Part shown: piece after piece, positions 20,635 to 35,199 of the stretch
How positions within the stretch are numbered: the stretch's first letter is position 1
Layout: each line of letters opens with the position of its first letter
NCBI GenBank assembly: GCA_006535965.1
Contig: QEAR01000064.1
Span: 58,698-122,697, forward strand
From: Spizellomyces sp. 'palustris'
Taxonomy: Eukaryota; Chytridiomycota; Chytridiomycetes; Spizellomycetales; Spizellomycetaceae
Direction: 5' to 3'
DNA length: 64,000 bases
Translations under genes and position numbers: made by a program
The notes under the pieces: model-generated
Seen by the model: the letters and a program-made list of their open reading frames with translations, nothing else
The model's database searches: none
Told to the model about the DNA's origin: nothing

Positions 20635-23600
20635 ATGGACGTGGATCCCTCGGTGCAAGATGCGCCGGAACAAGATCCTTTGCCGGAAAGTGTGCCAGAG
20701 AGTATGCAAGGTAAGAGTCATCATCAGTACTACATCATCAGTCAATACACTCCTCTTAAATGCTCCATAATCATCAGATGCACCAAATAATGTCGAACCA
20801 TCAGCTCCACAAAAACCCATCGAGACGGTACACCCCTCTGGCGACGACTTGCTCATGCTTGAGCAGCTTTTATCTGAAATTTACATTCCACTACTGAGTC
20901 AAATTGACCTTGGCGATGAGCATGATTCGGCGACGCATGCAAGGGGATCTGATGTATCAGGCCCCGAGCACATGCAAGACGAGCAGACTGTAAATGGGGC
21001 AGCAGGAACGGACAAGTCCGAGGGACTCAGAACTGAGCTCGTTGTATCTATCCAAAAATTTGCTAGTCAAATATCTCATACGGCCCAGCAAGTATCGAGC
21101 GAAACGAGGTTGAAAATTCCAGAAGAGCTAAATGTCCTACAAGGGCTATCAGATTTAAATGAGGCCGTGAGGAACACGAGCCTGGTCAAATCATTAGAGA
21201 CATTGGCAGAGGAATGGATTGATACAGTAACAAATGTGTTGGCAAAAGAGGCCAAAAAGACGCCGGTCGGAAATGTACGAGTCCAAGGTTGTGCCTTTTG
21301 TCAACATGATTGTTTTTAGCTGATCCAACTTTTGTATATTGTAGGGACCGTTGGCTGAAATTGAGTTTTGGCGAGACCGTAACGCATCTCTATCCACCCT
21401 CTATGAACAACTCAACCTTCCCATTGTACATTCCATTGTCCAAATCCTCACAAAAGCACAATCACCCGTATCCTCCTCACTCGAATTCCAACTTGGGGAG
21501 CTAAACAAGTTTTACACGGAAGCAAAAGACAATGTCAAATTCCTCAGTACCCTTGAACGGCACTTTAAAAACATTATCACAGGGAGTCTCAACAGCGTCC
21601 AAGACTCGCTTCCGTCCCTCTTGAATGCTATACGTATGGTATGGATTATTTCTCGGCACTATAATCGGGACGAGCGGATGGTGCCTTTAATGAGCAGAAT
21701 TGCATGGGAGCTGGCAAACAAGGTGGCCAACATTGTGAATATTCGAACGATATTCCGAGAACCGCCTGTGGAAGCCAAAAAAAAGATTGTCGATGCAAAA
21801 GACTTGTTGGAAAGCTGGAGGAAAACGTATTTCACCGTTCGAGAACGGATTGAACAATCTGGGCGTGATCAGCGGTGGGAATTTGATCGCAAGAAACTCT
21901 TTGAACAGACGGATTACATGGCGCTTCGGTGCGCTGATTTTTACAAGATTGCCGAAATTATGGAGCAATTTTACAGTATCTTTGGACCAGAGTTGAAAGC
22001 CGTTACTGGAGATCCACAGCAAATCGACGAAGTCATCAAACGCGTTGAAAACCTTGTAGTCCCCTTTGAATCCGTTCCATTTGACGTGTTTTCCAAAAAG
22101 TAAGGCGATCCATTCCATCTGCTCTCTCCCCATCATTTTCATCTTATTTTCCTGATATGATACAGGTATCAAACGGCTTGGGAAACACTCATGTCCCGCT
22201 TTCGAGAGCAAATCGTTCAAATCGAAGATATGGCAAAACAGTTCATTGACGCCTCGTTCAAAAAACTGCGATCAGCAGAAGGAGCTTTTGATCTCTTGCA
22301 AAATATTAAAAACATTAAATCGAGAGAATCAATCAATAATCAGCTTATGGGGAAATGGTATGAAATTCTGGATCAATATGCCAGGGAGGTGGATATCATT
22401 GATGAGATTTTCCGAAATCACAAGTGAGTGTTTTTTTGGTGGAAATGTTGAGGTGGATGTATGCGGCCCTTTATAACATCTTTTTTATAACGCTAGGGAT
22501 AATCCTCCCTGCACGAAAAATCAACCAAAAGTTGCCGGTGCCATAGCGTGGTCACGTTCCCTCTTTTATCGCATCAAAAAGACGATTGTGCGGTTTCAGT
22601 CTTTGCAAGGTGAGCATTGTAAAAAAAAGGAATATGTAACACCAGAATGGTATCAAGACATTTCATGTAACAATATTTCACCAGAGATGCTCGCAAGTGA
22701 TCAAGGTCGAGCGGTTACAAAGAAATACTTGACAGTAGCAAAAGCGATGCGGGAATACGACGAACAGGTTAGATTGCCTGTATTTTTCGTCCTAGCTGTC
22801 TATTCAAAGCAATACCCTAAACCTTTTTCTGAAAACAAAACTCCAACAGCTATACAACTCGTGGTGTCAATCCGTAGAAGCCAATTCTCTCCAATACCTC
22901 AAATCCCATATTCTATCCAAAGACGTTGGAGCGGGCTATACGGGTACCGGAGCACCGACCACCCCGGATACGTACACGGGTGGAAAAGGCGAAACAAGTC
23001 GAAAGATTTACGTCAACTTTCGACCCGAGTTGAGGGATATCATCAAGGAAACAAAGTATTTGGATAAAATGGGGTTGACTGTCCCAGAGGTTGCATTGAA
23101 TGTTGCGTTGCAGGTATGCAGTATATATCATGGGTCAGAATTGGGTAACATTGTTCTGTTTACACTATTGTTATCCGACTTAGGAAGAGAAATACTACAC
23201 TTTTGTGGAAAACCTCAACACAATGCTCAATAGCTACAATTCCATCCTGGATGTCCTAGACAGTGCCGAACGCAAACTACTGCAAACACACATTGCAGAA
23301 CTCAAGCGCGTCATGAAACCTGGTTTTTCGCGGTTGAATTGGAACTCGCTTGGAATACCAGAGTTTATCTCCCGGTGTAATACGGTAATTGGCACCAATC
23401 TTACTTACTTGTCGCTCGCAAAAGTGTTTTTAACAAAACTAATCGTCTTTGGAAACTAGGAAATTAACAAGTTCTCGTCCATGGTCAACCAAATTCGAAA
23501 GAATTCTGCCAATATTTCCAATGCCGTTGACCAAATCTCATCCGCGACGCTCATCAAAGAACCGCCAACGGATAGCATTCTAGATGCCCATGTAAGTTTT

Positions 23601-26600
23601 AATCGTTTTGAACATGAAAATATATTATAGAAACTAACAACTTTGCATTTATAGGAATTTTTCGAGTTTGAGCACAAGAACCGCGCCAACGTTCTTGAGA
23701 CCATTGTTCAGAAATACAAGAGCATTGGTCCGCTTCTTATCAAAATGGAATCACTTGTCGCAGGGACCAATACGGGGAAAAGCAAGATGCTACGAGAATA
23801 CTATGCGCATTGGGAAAAAAAAGTGTTTTCTGCGCTAAACTATGTAAGAGTGGTTGATTTGTGTGTGTTTTATTGAACCATTACGGTAAATTAATGAACT
23901 TTGGTCCAGATGGTGGTCAACAATATGCAAGTCCTCGAAAACATGCTCAACATTCGTACGAACGCCCGTCGTTCCAAACGCGCCGTCCACATATCTTTCA
24001 CAAAACCCCGCCGAAGCGTCCCCCTCTTCAAAGTCAGCGCTTCCCTCTCTGCCCCCGAAATCGTCATATCCCCACTCTCGGCTGAAATCTTTAAAATGAT
24101 GGTCAAGCTCGTGCGGTCCATTGTTGATTCTACCAAACAATTCCATCGATGGATGAATGGGACGTGTATTATCACACCACCGCAAAAGGTTGCTGAGGAT
24201 GAGGACCCTGTGACATTCAACTTTCATACCGACTTGTGTGCGAATCAAACGATTATTACCATGATTGGATCCTTGAATGCTTCCATTACGAAAACCTTTG
24301 GGAGCTTAAACAAGTGGCTGGATACGTGGAGAAAGTACCGGCCGCTGTGGAAGGTTGACAAGGTAAAAACCTATATATCTTTTTTTCTTTTTTTTCGATT
24401 CTTTTATCCTACAATGTTCGTCCCTTACATGGCTTCTTCCCCAGGTCATCACATTGGAAAAGTTTGCACAAAAAAAACCGTCTGTTGTCATGTATGATGA
24501 CAAGCTCGCATTTTACTCAAAGTTAGCAATAGACGTGCAGAGCAATCCGAGTTCTAAAGATTTGGATTTTATTCGCGTGATTTCCATACCGCTACAAGCT
24601 GCCATTCATAACGAAGCAAAAGGCTGGATTGATTCAATTGGTATAAAGTATTTGTGTTAATGCTTTTACCAAATTTCAACTTTGCTTAAACCCCTCTCTT
24701 ACAGGAAAACATTTGAATAATATGGGAAGAGAAGGTCTCGACCAACTACATGAGCGTATGGCAAACTACACGGCAGATTTACAACGAGTCCCCGAGACGT
24801 TAGATGACTTGACATTTGTGCTAAACATTATTGCGGAGCTACGATCCGCCTCTGAAGATGTTGAAATGCGGTACAGAGATATTATGGAGGCATATCGGAC
24901 CTTACAAATGTACAGTATACAGGTTGATCCCGCCGAACTAGAAACCGCCAACTCGCTTCCCGAAAGTTGGCAAGCCATGCTAGTAAAAGCAAAACAAGTC
25001 GACGATGATCTCATACCCGTCAAGCGAAAATTCACGGAAACAACTCAAAACCAAGTAAAGGAATTCAAGACTGAGCTCAAAAGATTCAAGGACGAATTTT
25101 CAGCTACGGGACCGGGTGCAATGGATTTGGATATGGATCGCGGGTTGCAGCTCCTAAAGGAAGCAAAAGAGGTCATGGCCGCTCTTCAGTCGAAAAGAGA
25201 GGCACTGGTTAGAGCCGAGAAATTGTTTAATTCGAACATTACGTCGTACCCGGAACTCCATGAACTCGAAAACGACATTAAAGAACTTGACAAAATTTAT
25301 GTACTCTATATTGAAGTGAAGGAAGCCATCTCATCGTGGTCTACCACACTTTGGGCCAATCTGGATATTAACGTCCTCAACAAGGGCGTTGAAACGTTTT
25401 CAACAAGATTAAAACGTTTGCCAAAGGAGCTCAAACAGCTACCACCTTACAACGTCGTAGCCGAAAAAATCGTCACCTTCAAGGACTCTATTCCCCTCTT
25501 TGCCGATCTCAAAAATGAAGCCCTCCGCGAACGGCACTGGAAACGCTTGATGGAAATCACTGGAAAATCCTTTGACATGAACCCAGACAGTTTTACCCTT
25601 GAAAAACTCTTTGCCATGAATCTACATGAACATTCTGAAGCCATTGGCGAGATTGTCGGTGGTGCCATGAAGGAACTGGGCATTGAGAATGGAATCAAGG
25701 AGGTTGAAAATACGTGGAAGAATTGTAAATTCACGATTGTAAAGTATATGAAAGGCACAGAGGACCGAGGATTCATTCTTGGAGCCATTGACGAAATTGT
25801 GCTGAACCTGGATGATAACTCCATGTCACTTCAGTCCATGGGTGCATCACGATTTGTCGCTGCCTTCCTCCCAGCCGTGCAACAATGGGAAAAGATCCTA
25901 TCACATGTCGGTGAGGTATTGGAAGTATGGATGGTGGTTCAGCGTCGGTGGATGTACTTGGAATCCATTTTCATTGGTGCTGGCGATATCCGGATGCAGT
26001 TACCTGAAGAAGCTGCCCGTTTTGATCGTATCGACAAGGCATTCAAGAAACTCATGAGCGAGACTGCGAAACATAGTCTAGTACTGGAGGCATGTAATGC
26101 CGAAGGAAGGTTACAACTGCTTCAAAATCTGTCGAATGAGCTTGAAGCCTGTCAAAAATCCCTATCGGACTATCTAGAATCCAAACGAAATGCCTTTCCG
26201 CGCTTCTTTTTCATCTCTGACGAAGAGCTCCTGTCCATTCTCGGAAGCCATGATCCCAAAAACGTTCAAGAGCATATCATCAAAATGTTTGATAATGTCC
26301 TCAAACTTAATTTTGGGACCGGCAAGAACGAAAAGGCCGTGGTAGGCATGTCATCTTCCGAGGGTGAAACACTCGACTTTCGACGAGTTGTTCCCGTCGA
26401 AGGGCGCGTAGAAGAGTGGATGACGGCAGTTGAAGCTGAGATGAAGCGATCGAATCGCACCATTCACAAAGAAGCCGTTTATTATTACCCGGACATGGAA
26501 CGACTTGCGTGGATTCAAGCCTACCAGGGTATGGTAGCCCTTGCTGGTTCTCAGGTGTGGTGGACATGGGAGGTAGAAGACGTCTTTCGCAAGATCAAAG

Positions 26601-29600
26601 GGGGCAACAAGCTAGCAATGAAAAAGTATGCCAAAACTTTGGGAGACCAACTAGAACAACTTGTCGTCAAAGTCCGATCCGATCTAAACTCGAACGATCG
26701 CAAAAAGCTCAATTCTCAAATCATCATTGACGTCCATGCTCGTGATATTGTTGACCGCTTTGTCCGCGACTCCATCATGGATGAATCAGAGTTTGAGTGG
26801 GAATCCCAGCTTCGATTCTACTGGGATAAACAAGCCGATGAGCTTCTCGTTAGACAATGTAATGGCGTTTTCGACTATGGGTATGAATACATGGGTTTGA
26901 ACGGTCGATTGGTGATCACCCCCCTCACGGATCGATGCTACCTCACCTTGACGCAAGCGCTGTCAATGAAATTGGGTGGAGCTCCTGCCGGACCAGCAGG
27001 CACAGGAAAGACTGAAACAGTAAAAGATTTGGCCAAAGCAATGGGATTACTTTGCATGGTGACAAATTGCGGTGAAGGAATGGATTACCAAGCCATGGGA
27101 AAGATCTTTGCTGGTCTCGTTCAGACCGGTGCATGGGGTTGTTTTGATGAGTTTAATCGTATCGAGTTGGCGGTCCTATCTGTCATCTCTGCTCAAATCA
27201 AGACCATTCAAAATGCCCTCGTGATGAATTTAAAGAGATTCCAGTTTGAGGGGAATGAAATTGCCTTGGATAAGAAGACGGGTATCTTTATTACCATGAA
27301 CCCGGGCTACGCCGGACGCACGGAGCTTCCAGACAACTTGAAAGCCCTTTTCCGTCCTGTCGTCATGGTGGTACCCGATCTCGAATTGATTTGCGAGATT
27401 ATGCTCTTTTCGGAAGGGTTCACGCTAGCAAAAAGCCTGGCAAAAAAGATGGTGGTCTTGTACAAACTCGGCAAAGGGCAGCTGTCCAAACAACACCACT
27501 ACGATTTTGGACTTCGAGCCTTGAAATCCGTGCTTGTCATGGCAGGCTCTCTCAAGCGTGGATCACCGGATTTGAATGAGGACGTTGTACTCATGCGTGC
27601 ATTGCGTGACATGAATCTCCCAAAGTTTGTCTTTGAAGATGTGCCGCTGTTCCTTGGGCTTATCACAGATCTCTTCCCTGGCCTCGATTGCCCACGTGTG
27701 AGATACCCCAACTTTAACGACGCTGTAGAAGAGGTGTTGCGAGAGAACAATTACATTTTGGTTCCGGAGCAAGTGGACAAGGTGGTGCAGCTTTACGAGA
27801 CGATGCTTACACGTCACACGTCCATGGTCGTCGGCCCAGCGGGCGGAGGGAAATCCGTTGTCATTGACACACTCGCCAAAGCTCAAACCAAGCTTGGCGT
27901 GACAACCAAGCTCTATACGCTGAACGCCAAGGCAGTTACAGTCGCGGAACTGTACGGTGTTCTTGACCCTGTTACTCGAGACTGGACAGATGGATTGCTC
28001 TCCAACATCTTCCGTGAAGTCAATAAACCAACAGATAAAAAGGAACGAAAGTACATTGTGTTTGATGGCGATGTCGATGCTGTTTGGGTCGAGAACATGA
28101 ACTCGGTTATGGACGACAACCGCTTGTTGACCTTACCTAACGGTGAGCGTATCCGACTCCAGAAACATGCAGCACTCTTATTCGAGGTCGGTGACTTGCA
28201 GTACGCAAGTCCCGCGACAGTGTCCCGCTGTGGAATGGTGTACATGGATCCCAAAAATCTTGGGTACAAACCATTCTTTCAAAAATGGGTCAACGCACGG
28301 CAGAACAAATCCGAGGGAGATATTCTGCTCCGCTTGTTTACAAAATATGTGCCAGCCTGCGTCGAATACGTCCTGGAGGGAACATTTGAAGGATTTGTTG
28401 CTGAACCCTTGAAGCGAGTCATTCCCGTCACGGCACTCGCCATGATTTCACAACTTTGTGCACTGTTGGAAATGCAACTGACGGACAACAAACAGCATTC
28501 ACAAGAATCGGTCATTGAAGGGATTTTCATCCAGTCTCTAACCTGGTCCATCGGGGCTAGCCTTGTAGAAGACGACCGAACAAAGTTCTCGGATGCCGTT
28601 AAGAAGCTATCCGAGTTACCGTTGGTGCATACTGCCGCAGCCATTGCGCTTGGTCAATTGCCAGGGAACGAAAAGTCCATTTACGATTACCACTTTGATG
28701 CTGCAGAACTGCAATGGATACCCTGGAGCAACTATGTTCCCTCGTACGAACACAATCGTTCACAGTCGTACCATGAGATTCTGGTGCCTACAATGGACAC
28801 CATCCGACACTCGTGGTTACTCGAGAAACTGGTTGCCATTAGACGTCCAGTCTTGTTTGTTGGTGAGACTGGAACATCAAAGACTGTGACTGTTCAGAAA
28901 TTCTTGAGAGGATTACCTGCCGACAAGAATTTTCTCCTCAACATCAACTTTTCCTCCCGGACGAGTTCTTTGGATGTTCAAAAGAACTTGGAAGCAAATG
29001 TCGAAAAGCGGACCAAGGATACGTATGGGCCAGCTGCTGGAAAGCGTATGATTGTTTTTATCGACGATCTGAACATGCCTGCAAAAGACACTTATGGCAC
29101 ACAACAACCGATTGCGCTTTTGAAACTGCTCATTGAGCGCGGCGGTATTTATGACCGAGGCAAAGAGCTCAACTGGAAATACTTGAAAGATGTCCAGCTC
29201 CTAGGCGCGATGGGTACTCCCGGAGGAGGCAGGAACGACATTGACATCCGCTTTGCATCCTTGTTTTGCGTCTTCAATATCACATTCCCAAAAGAGAACA
29301 GTCTGCTAAGGATTTATTCCAACATCCTCCAAGGCCACCTAATGCCCTTCTCAGAGGGTATCAAACAAATAGGCGACAGGCTGACCACAATTACTCTAAA
29401 GCTGTACGCGGAGGTTTCGAAAAATCTCATGCCAACTCCGAGCAAGTTCCACTACATCTTCAACCTTCGTGACATCTCCCGGGTTTATGAAGGCTTATGT
29501 TTGGCTACTCCGGATCACTTTGTCGAAACCAAACACTTTGTTAGACTCTGGCGAAACGAGGTTCTGCGGGTCTTTTACGACCGACTGGTGACGGATGCGG

Positions 29601-32600
29601 ATCGCGACTATGTCACCAAGCTCATCAATCGACTCGTATTGGACAACTTTGAAACCGATGAAGAGTACATCACACGGAACCCCAGTCTGTTTGGTGATTT
29701 CCGGCATGCAATGCATGAAGAAACTGCACGGTTGTATGAAGACCTGCTCGATTTCACTGCTGTCCGGTCTATATATCAGGAGATTCTGGAGGAATATAAT
29801 GAAAAGTTTAACAGGATGAACCTCGTTCTCTTTGAAGACGCTTTGGAGCATCTGACGAGGATTCACAGAGTCATTCGTATGCAACGTGGCCACGCTCTGT
29901 TGGTAGGTGTCGGGGGATCTGGCAAACAGTCTTTAACGCGGTTGGCTGCGTTTGCTGCTGGGTGCTCCGTGTTTGAAATCACCCTTACTCGAGGCTATGG
30001 AGAAGCAGAGTTCCGCGAAACTCTAAAGACGCTGTACTCTCAACTGGGATCTGGCAAGAAAACGGTGTTCCTATTTACGGATGCCCACGTCGTGCAGGAA
30101 GGGTTTCTGGAACTCATCAACAACATGCTCACCACTGGTATGGTTCCAGCACTCTATGAAGATGACGAAAAGGATGCGCTATTGGTTTTGATTCGAGACG
30201 AAGCGGTTAGACAAGGAATTGTTCAAACAAAGGAGAATCTTTGGCAATACTTTGTCAACAAATGTTCGAATAATCTACACGTTGTCCTTTGCATGTCCCC
30301 TCAGGGAGATAAGTTACGAGATCGATGCCGATCTTTCCCTGGCTTGGTCAATAACACCATCATCGATTGGTTCCCGCCATGGCCTGAGCAAGCACTCTTC
30401 TCCGTTGCGGATGCTTTCTTACGTGAGGATTTGGTCCCTACAGAGCATCGAGGTTCGATTGTACAGCACATGGTGGGAGTCCACATGTCAGTGGGACTTG
30501 CGAGCAGCGAATTCCTGCAAAAATACCGACGAGCCAATTATGTGACTCCAAAAAATTATCTGGACTATGTGAACACTTATAACAGATTGCTGGAAGAGAA
30601 TCGCGACCTGAACACTCGCTCCTGTGCTCGTTTAGAAACTGGTCTGGGGAAACTCGAGGAATCATCGCGACAGCTGGATGTCCTCAATGCACAGTTGGCT
30701 GAACAAAACATTGCAGTCAAGGAGAAGACTGAGGCGTGTAACAGGCTGCTGGAAGTAATTACCAGCAGTACAAAAGAAGCCGAAGAAAAGAAGGAACTAG
30801 CTGAAAAGAAGGAAACCGAACTGGACGCCCAAAATACACAGATTGCTAAAGACAAGGAGGAAGCCGAAGCGGCGCTTGCCGAAGCATTGCCTGCATTGGA
30901 AGAAGCTCGGCTAGCATTACAAAATCTTTCTGCTTCGGAAATCACCGAAATTCGTTCCTTTGCCAAACCGCCCAAAGAAGTCCAAAAGGTCTGCGAATGC
31001 GTTTGCGTTATCAAGGGCATCAAAGATGTTTCATGGAAGAGTGCCAAAACCATGATGTCCGCAACAGATTTCAAATCATCCTTGCAAGCCTTGGACGTGG
31101 ATGGAATATCTAGTGCACAAATCAAGGCCGTCAAGGGCATTTTGAAAGAAATGGATGTGTCCATGCAGCGGATGAATGAAATCTCAGCAGCTGGTGCAGG
31201 GCTGTTGAAGTTTGTACTGGCAGTGGTGGGCTACTGCAACGTCGCGAAACAAATTGCCCCCAAACGTGCAGCTGTGGCAACACTGGAAAAGAATCTTGCC
31301 CTATCCAAAAACGAGTTTGAGAAAATCACCAAAGAGTTGAAACGGTTGAACGACGAACTCGGCTCCCTGCAACAGCAATTTCACCAAGCAAAAGCGGAGC
31401 AGCTCGAACTTCAAAAGATGGCTGAAATTATGGAGCGGCGCCTTCAAGCAGCCGATAAGCTCATCTCCGGCTTGGGTTCAGAAAGAATTCGTTGGGCCAA
31501 AGACCTAGAGTCCCTTAAGGAGCAGCGTATCCAACTTGTAGGTGACTGCCTCCTCGTATCTGGGTTCCTCAGTTACGCTGGTGCATTCAACTGGGAGCTG
31601 CGAAACGACCTCATCTACAAGCGATGGATGGTTGATCTTTCCTCCAAGAGCGTACCAATCAGTGTCAATTTCAAGGTTGAAAAACTTTTAGTGACAGATG
31701 TGGAGATGAGCAAATGGAGTCAAGAAGGCTTACCCGCCGACGAACTATCCATTCAAAACGGTATCCTTACCACCAAAGCCTCCCGCTTCCCTCTTTGTAT
31801 TGATCCACAGCAGCAAGCTCTGAATTGGATCAAGAAGCGCGAAGCTGCCAATAATTTAAAGATATCGTCATTTAACGATCCAGATTTTTTGAAGCATCTG
31901 GAAATGGCAGTCACCTACGGTTTCCCCTTCTTGTTTGAAGACGTTGATGAATATATTGATCCTGTCATTGATAACCTGCTGGAGAAGAATATCAAAGTGC
32001 AAGGAGCGAGGAGGTTCATTGTTTTGGGGGATAAGGAAGTTGACTACGACCCCAATTTCCGATTGTATCTGACATCGCGACTTCCAAACCCGACCTACAC
32101 CCCCAAGATGTTTGGGTCCGCCATGATCATCAACTACAGTGTGACATTCAAAGGGCTCAGTGATCAGCTCTTGAACGTTGTCGTGGGACACGAAAGGAAA
32201 GAGCTCGAGGAACAACGCGAACGATTGATTGCCGAAATGAGCCAGAACAAGAGCCTCTTGAAGGATTTAGAGGATACCCTGCTTCGAGAACTTGCGTCGT
32301 CTACAGGGTTGATGCTGGACAATGTGGAACTCATCAGGACACTGGAGGAAACAAAATCCAAGGCAACTGAAATTGGACAAAAGGTGGTACTTGCGACCCA
32401 AACATCTGCTGAGGTTGAGATTTCTCGTGATGCCTACCGCCCAGCCGCCAAGTGCGGGGCTGTCCTCTTTTTTGTCCTGGCGGGATTGTCAACCATCAAC
32501 CCCATGTACGAGTACTCCCTCGCCGCCTTCCTTGAAGTCTTTTCCCTCTCGCTCCATCGCAGCAAGCCAGATGCTAACCTTTCAAAGCGATTGACCAAGA

Positions 32601-34906
32601 TCATGGATACGTTGAAATACGCCGTCTATAACTACGCGTGTACGGGCTTGTTTGAGAAACACAAGCTCATGTTCTCATTCCAGATGACGATTAAGCTCAT
32701 GGAAGCGGAAGGGATGATTGACCCGGTGGAGCTCAACTATTTCCTCAAAGGAGATATATCCCTTGAGCAACCCGCCACCGCCAAGCCCTTTTCATGGATC
32801 ACCGACCAGGGTTGGAAGGATCTTCTTCGTCTGACGACCCTCAGCGCCAACTTTTCCATGTTGGCCGAACACGTCCGCAAAAATGAAGAGGAATGGCAGG
32901 GTTGGGTGCGACTTGATGCTCCCGAAAATGCACCATTCCCAATGGATTACTCGAACCGACTGTCTCCCTTCCAACAGCTCTGCGTTCTCCGATGCTTCCG
33001 CACCGACCGCGTCTACAATGCCGTGACCAACTTTGTCATTAAACACATGGGAGAAAAGTACGTCATGCCGCCGGTGATCAACTATCAAAACATTTTTGAG
33101 CAATCGACGCCGACGAGTCCGGTGGTCTTCATCCTCAGTCCTGGAGCAGATCCACAGAACGACCTGCAGAAATTGGCCGAGGCTCGTGGGTTTGGGGGCA
33201 ACAGGCTCAAGTTTTTGTCACTAGGGCAAGGACAGGCCCCAATTGCATTGCAATTGCTAGAAACAGCTGTATCTCGTGGACAGTGGTTGATGCTGCAGAA
33301 TTGCCATTTATTGGTAACATGGTTGCGGACATTAGAAAAAGTTCTCGAAAAAATTGAGAAACCGCACGTAGACTTTAGATTGTGGCTAACGACAGAGCCA
33401 ACACCCCAATTCCCCATCGGCATCCTCCAACGATCTCTTAAAGTCGTGACAGAACCTCCCAACGGTCTTAAACTTAATCTACGCAGCAGTTACTACAAGC
33501 TAACGGAGGAAACCCTACAAGACTGTGCTCACGAGGCGTTCCGACCCTTGGTCTACGTCCTTGCCTTTTTCCATGCTGTAGTGCAAGAGCGTGGCAAGTA
33601 TGGCAAGATTGGGTGGAATGTCAAATACGATTTCAATGAATCGGACTTTAGAGTGAGTATGACCATCTTGCGAACGTACTTGAACAAGACAGCTGGCGTC
33701 AAGGACGCAAAGATTCCATGGACGACGTTGCGGTATCTAATTGGTGAAACTATTTACGGAGGACGAGTGACGGACGACTACGATCGCAGAGTACTGATGA
33801 CCTACCTTGACGAATACCTCGGAGACTTTCTTTTCGACTCTTTCCAACCCTTTTTCTTCTACTCCAACCCGCAAGTGCAATACAAAGTCCCGAGACACGG
33901 CAGCAGAGATGACTACCTTACCTATATTGAAGGTCTCCCTCTGACAAACGCACCTGATGTGTTTGGTCTCCATCCAGACGCGGAAATCGGGTATCTCACC
34001 ACAGCCGTAAAAGATATGTGGACACAGCTTATCTCCCTTCAACCACGGACAGCAGAGGGAGCAGGCGGAATCAGTCGTGAGGAGTTTATTTCGAATATTG
34101 CGTCAGACATCCAAGCCAAACTCCCTACCATGTTTGACATTCCCCGAATTTATAAATCGATCGGCACGCCTTCCCCTACTCAAGTCGTCCTCCTGCAAGA
34201 ACTCGAACGATGGAATATGCTTGTGGACCAAATGTCCGTCTCTCTCCGAGATCTGCGCCGAGCTCTTAAGGGTGAAATCGGTATGAGTGCTAAACTGGAC
34301 CAACTTGCCAATTCGCTTTTCAACGGCAACCTTCCAATCATGTGGAGATCCCTCGCTCCACAGACTGAAAAAGGTCTCGGAGGTTGGATCACGCATTTCG
34401 AACGGCGCTTCCAGCAATACTCCAACTGGATCAAGAACGGGGAACCCGTCGTCATGTGGCTCTCTGGCTTACACGTTCCGGAGGCCTACATAACCGCCCT
34501 TGTTCAAACCACCTGCCGCAAAAATGGATGGCCACTGGACCGCTCGACATTGTACACTCAAGTCACACAGTACACGGACCCTAAGGAAATACAAGAACGC
34601 CCCTCGTCTGGGTGCTATGTCCAAGGCCTCCACCTAGAAGGCGCAGGCTGGGACATCAAAAACAACGCACTCATTCGCCTTGAAACAGGCGGAAGACTCC
34701 TAACCGAGCTCCCCATCCTCCGCATCATCCCCATCGAATCACACAGATTGAAGCTCGTCAACACTTTCCGAACACCAGTGTACACGACCCAGCAGAGACG
34801 GAACGCGAGTGGAGACGGGTGGGTGTTTGATGCGGATTTAAGTACGAATGATCATGGGAGTCACTGGGTGTTGCAGGGAGTATGTCTGCTTTTGAATACC
34901 GATTGA
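20635..34906 (+). CDS. DNAH10: Axonemal inner-arm dynein heavy chain, DNAH10 type
   Basis: Thirteen exons: 20635-20710, 20778-21274, 21345-22099, 22166-22423, 22497-22609, 22685-22767, 22850-23113, 23184-23384, 23460-23591, 23655-23843, 23910-24362, 24445-24640 and 24705-34906; 4,472 aa, the size of animal DNAH10. N-terminal tail and linker first; then the AAA ring with P-loops GPAGTGKT (1835), GPAGGGKS (2116), GETGTSKT (2459) and GVGGSGKQ (2807). The coiled-coil stalk spans about 3030-3340 with the microtubule-binding tip near 3158 ([12 protein letters not shown]), and the C-terminal domain ends [14 protein letters not shown]. Words such as [19 protein letters not shown] and [18 protein letters not shown] point to the DNAH10/1-alpha subgroup of dynein f. 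It drives flagellar bending in zoospores. All twelve introns lie in the first 4.1 kb; the last exon is 10.2 kb. Start 20635 has purine at -3 and G at +4. Confidence 0.95.
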
Positions 34907-34948
34907 AGGAGCTTGTGGGTATTGGTAGAGGTTTTGTACATAATATTT

Positions 34949-34954
34949 AATAAA
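34949..34954 (+). terminator. Likely polyadenylation signal of the dynein gene
   Basis: AATAAA lies 43 nt after the dynein stop codon, in an AT-rich context. It is the canonical eukaryotic cleavage and polyadenylation hexamer. Confidence 0.6.
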
Positions 34955-35199
34955 GATCTTGTCGATTGGACCTTTCTGTTGACCTCAAAGGCTTACCCGT
35001 CGCCAGAGTAAACACATCTACAGGAAAGGATGCAAGCACATATGCATACAAGTGAGATTTCGTCTCTTGCTTTACAAAATGAAAATTATGTACAGAAGGT
35101 CCAGCGTGGTCCATTATCCGCCATGACACAACCCCACTACCACACCACACCCTACTCACCAAAACCAGCTAAGGACCCGACCAAAACAATATAAAATAA

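Noticed and set aside
21288-21344. Donor at 21288 for dynein intron 2
   Set aside because: Phase does not match the next exon; the donor at 21275 (GTACGA) keeps the frame and yields [13 protein letters not shown] as in other dyneins.
30577-31164. 195-aa minus-strand reading frame
   Set aside because: Antisense to the dynein stalk coiled coil; its Ser/Ala-rich composition is the mirror of Glu/Lys-rich heptads.
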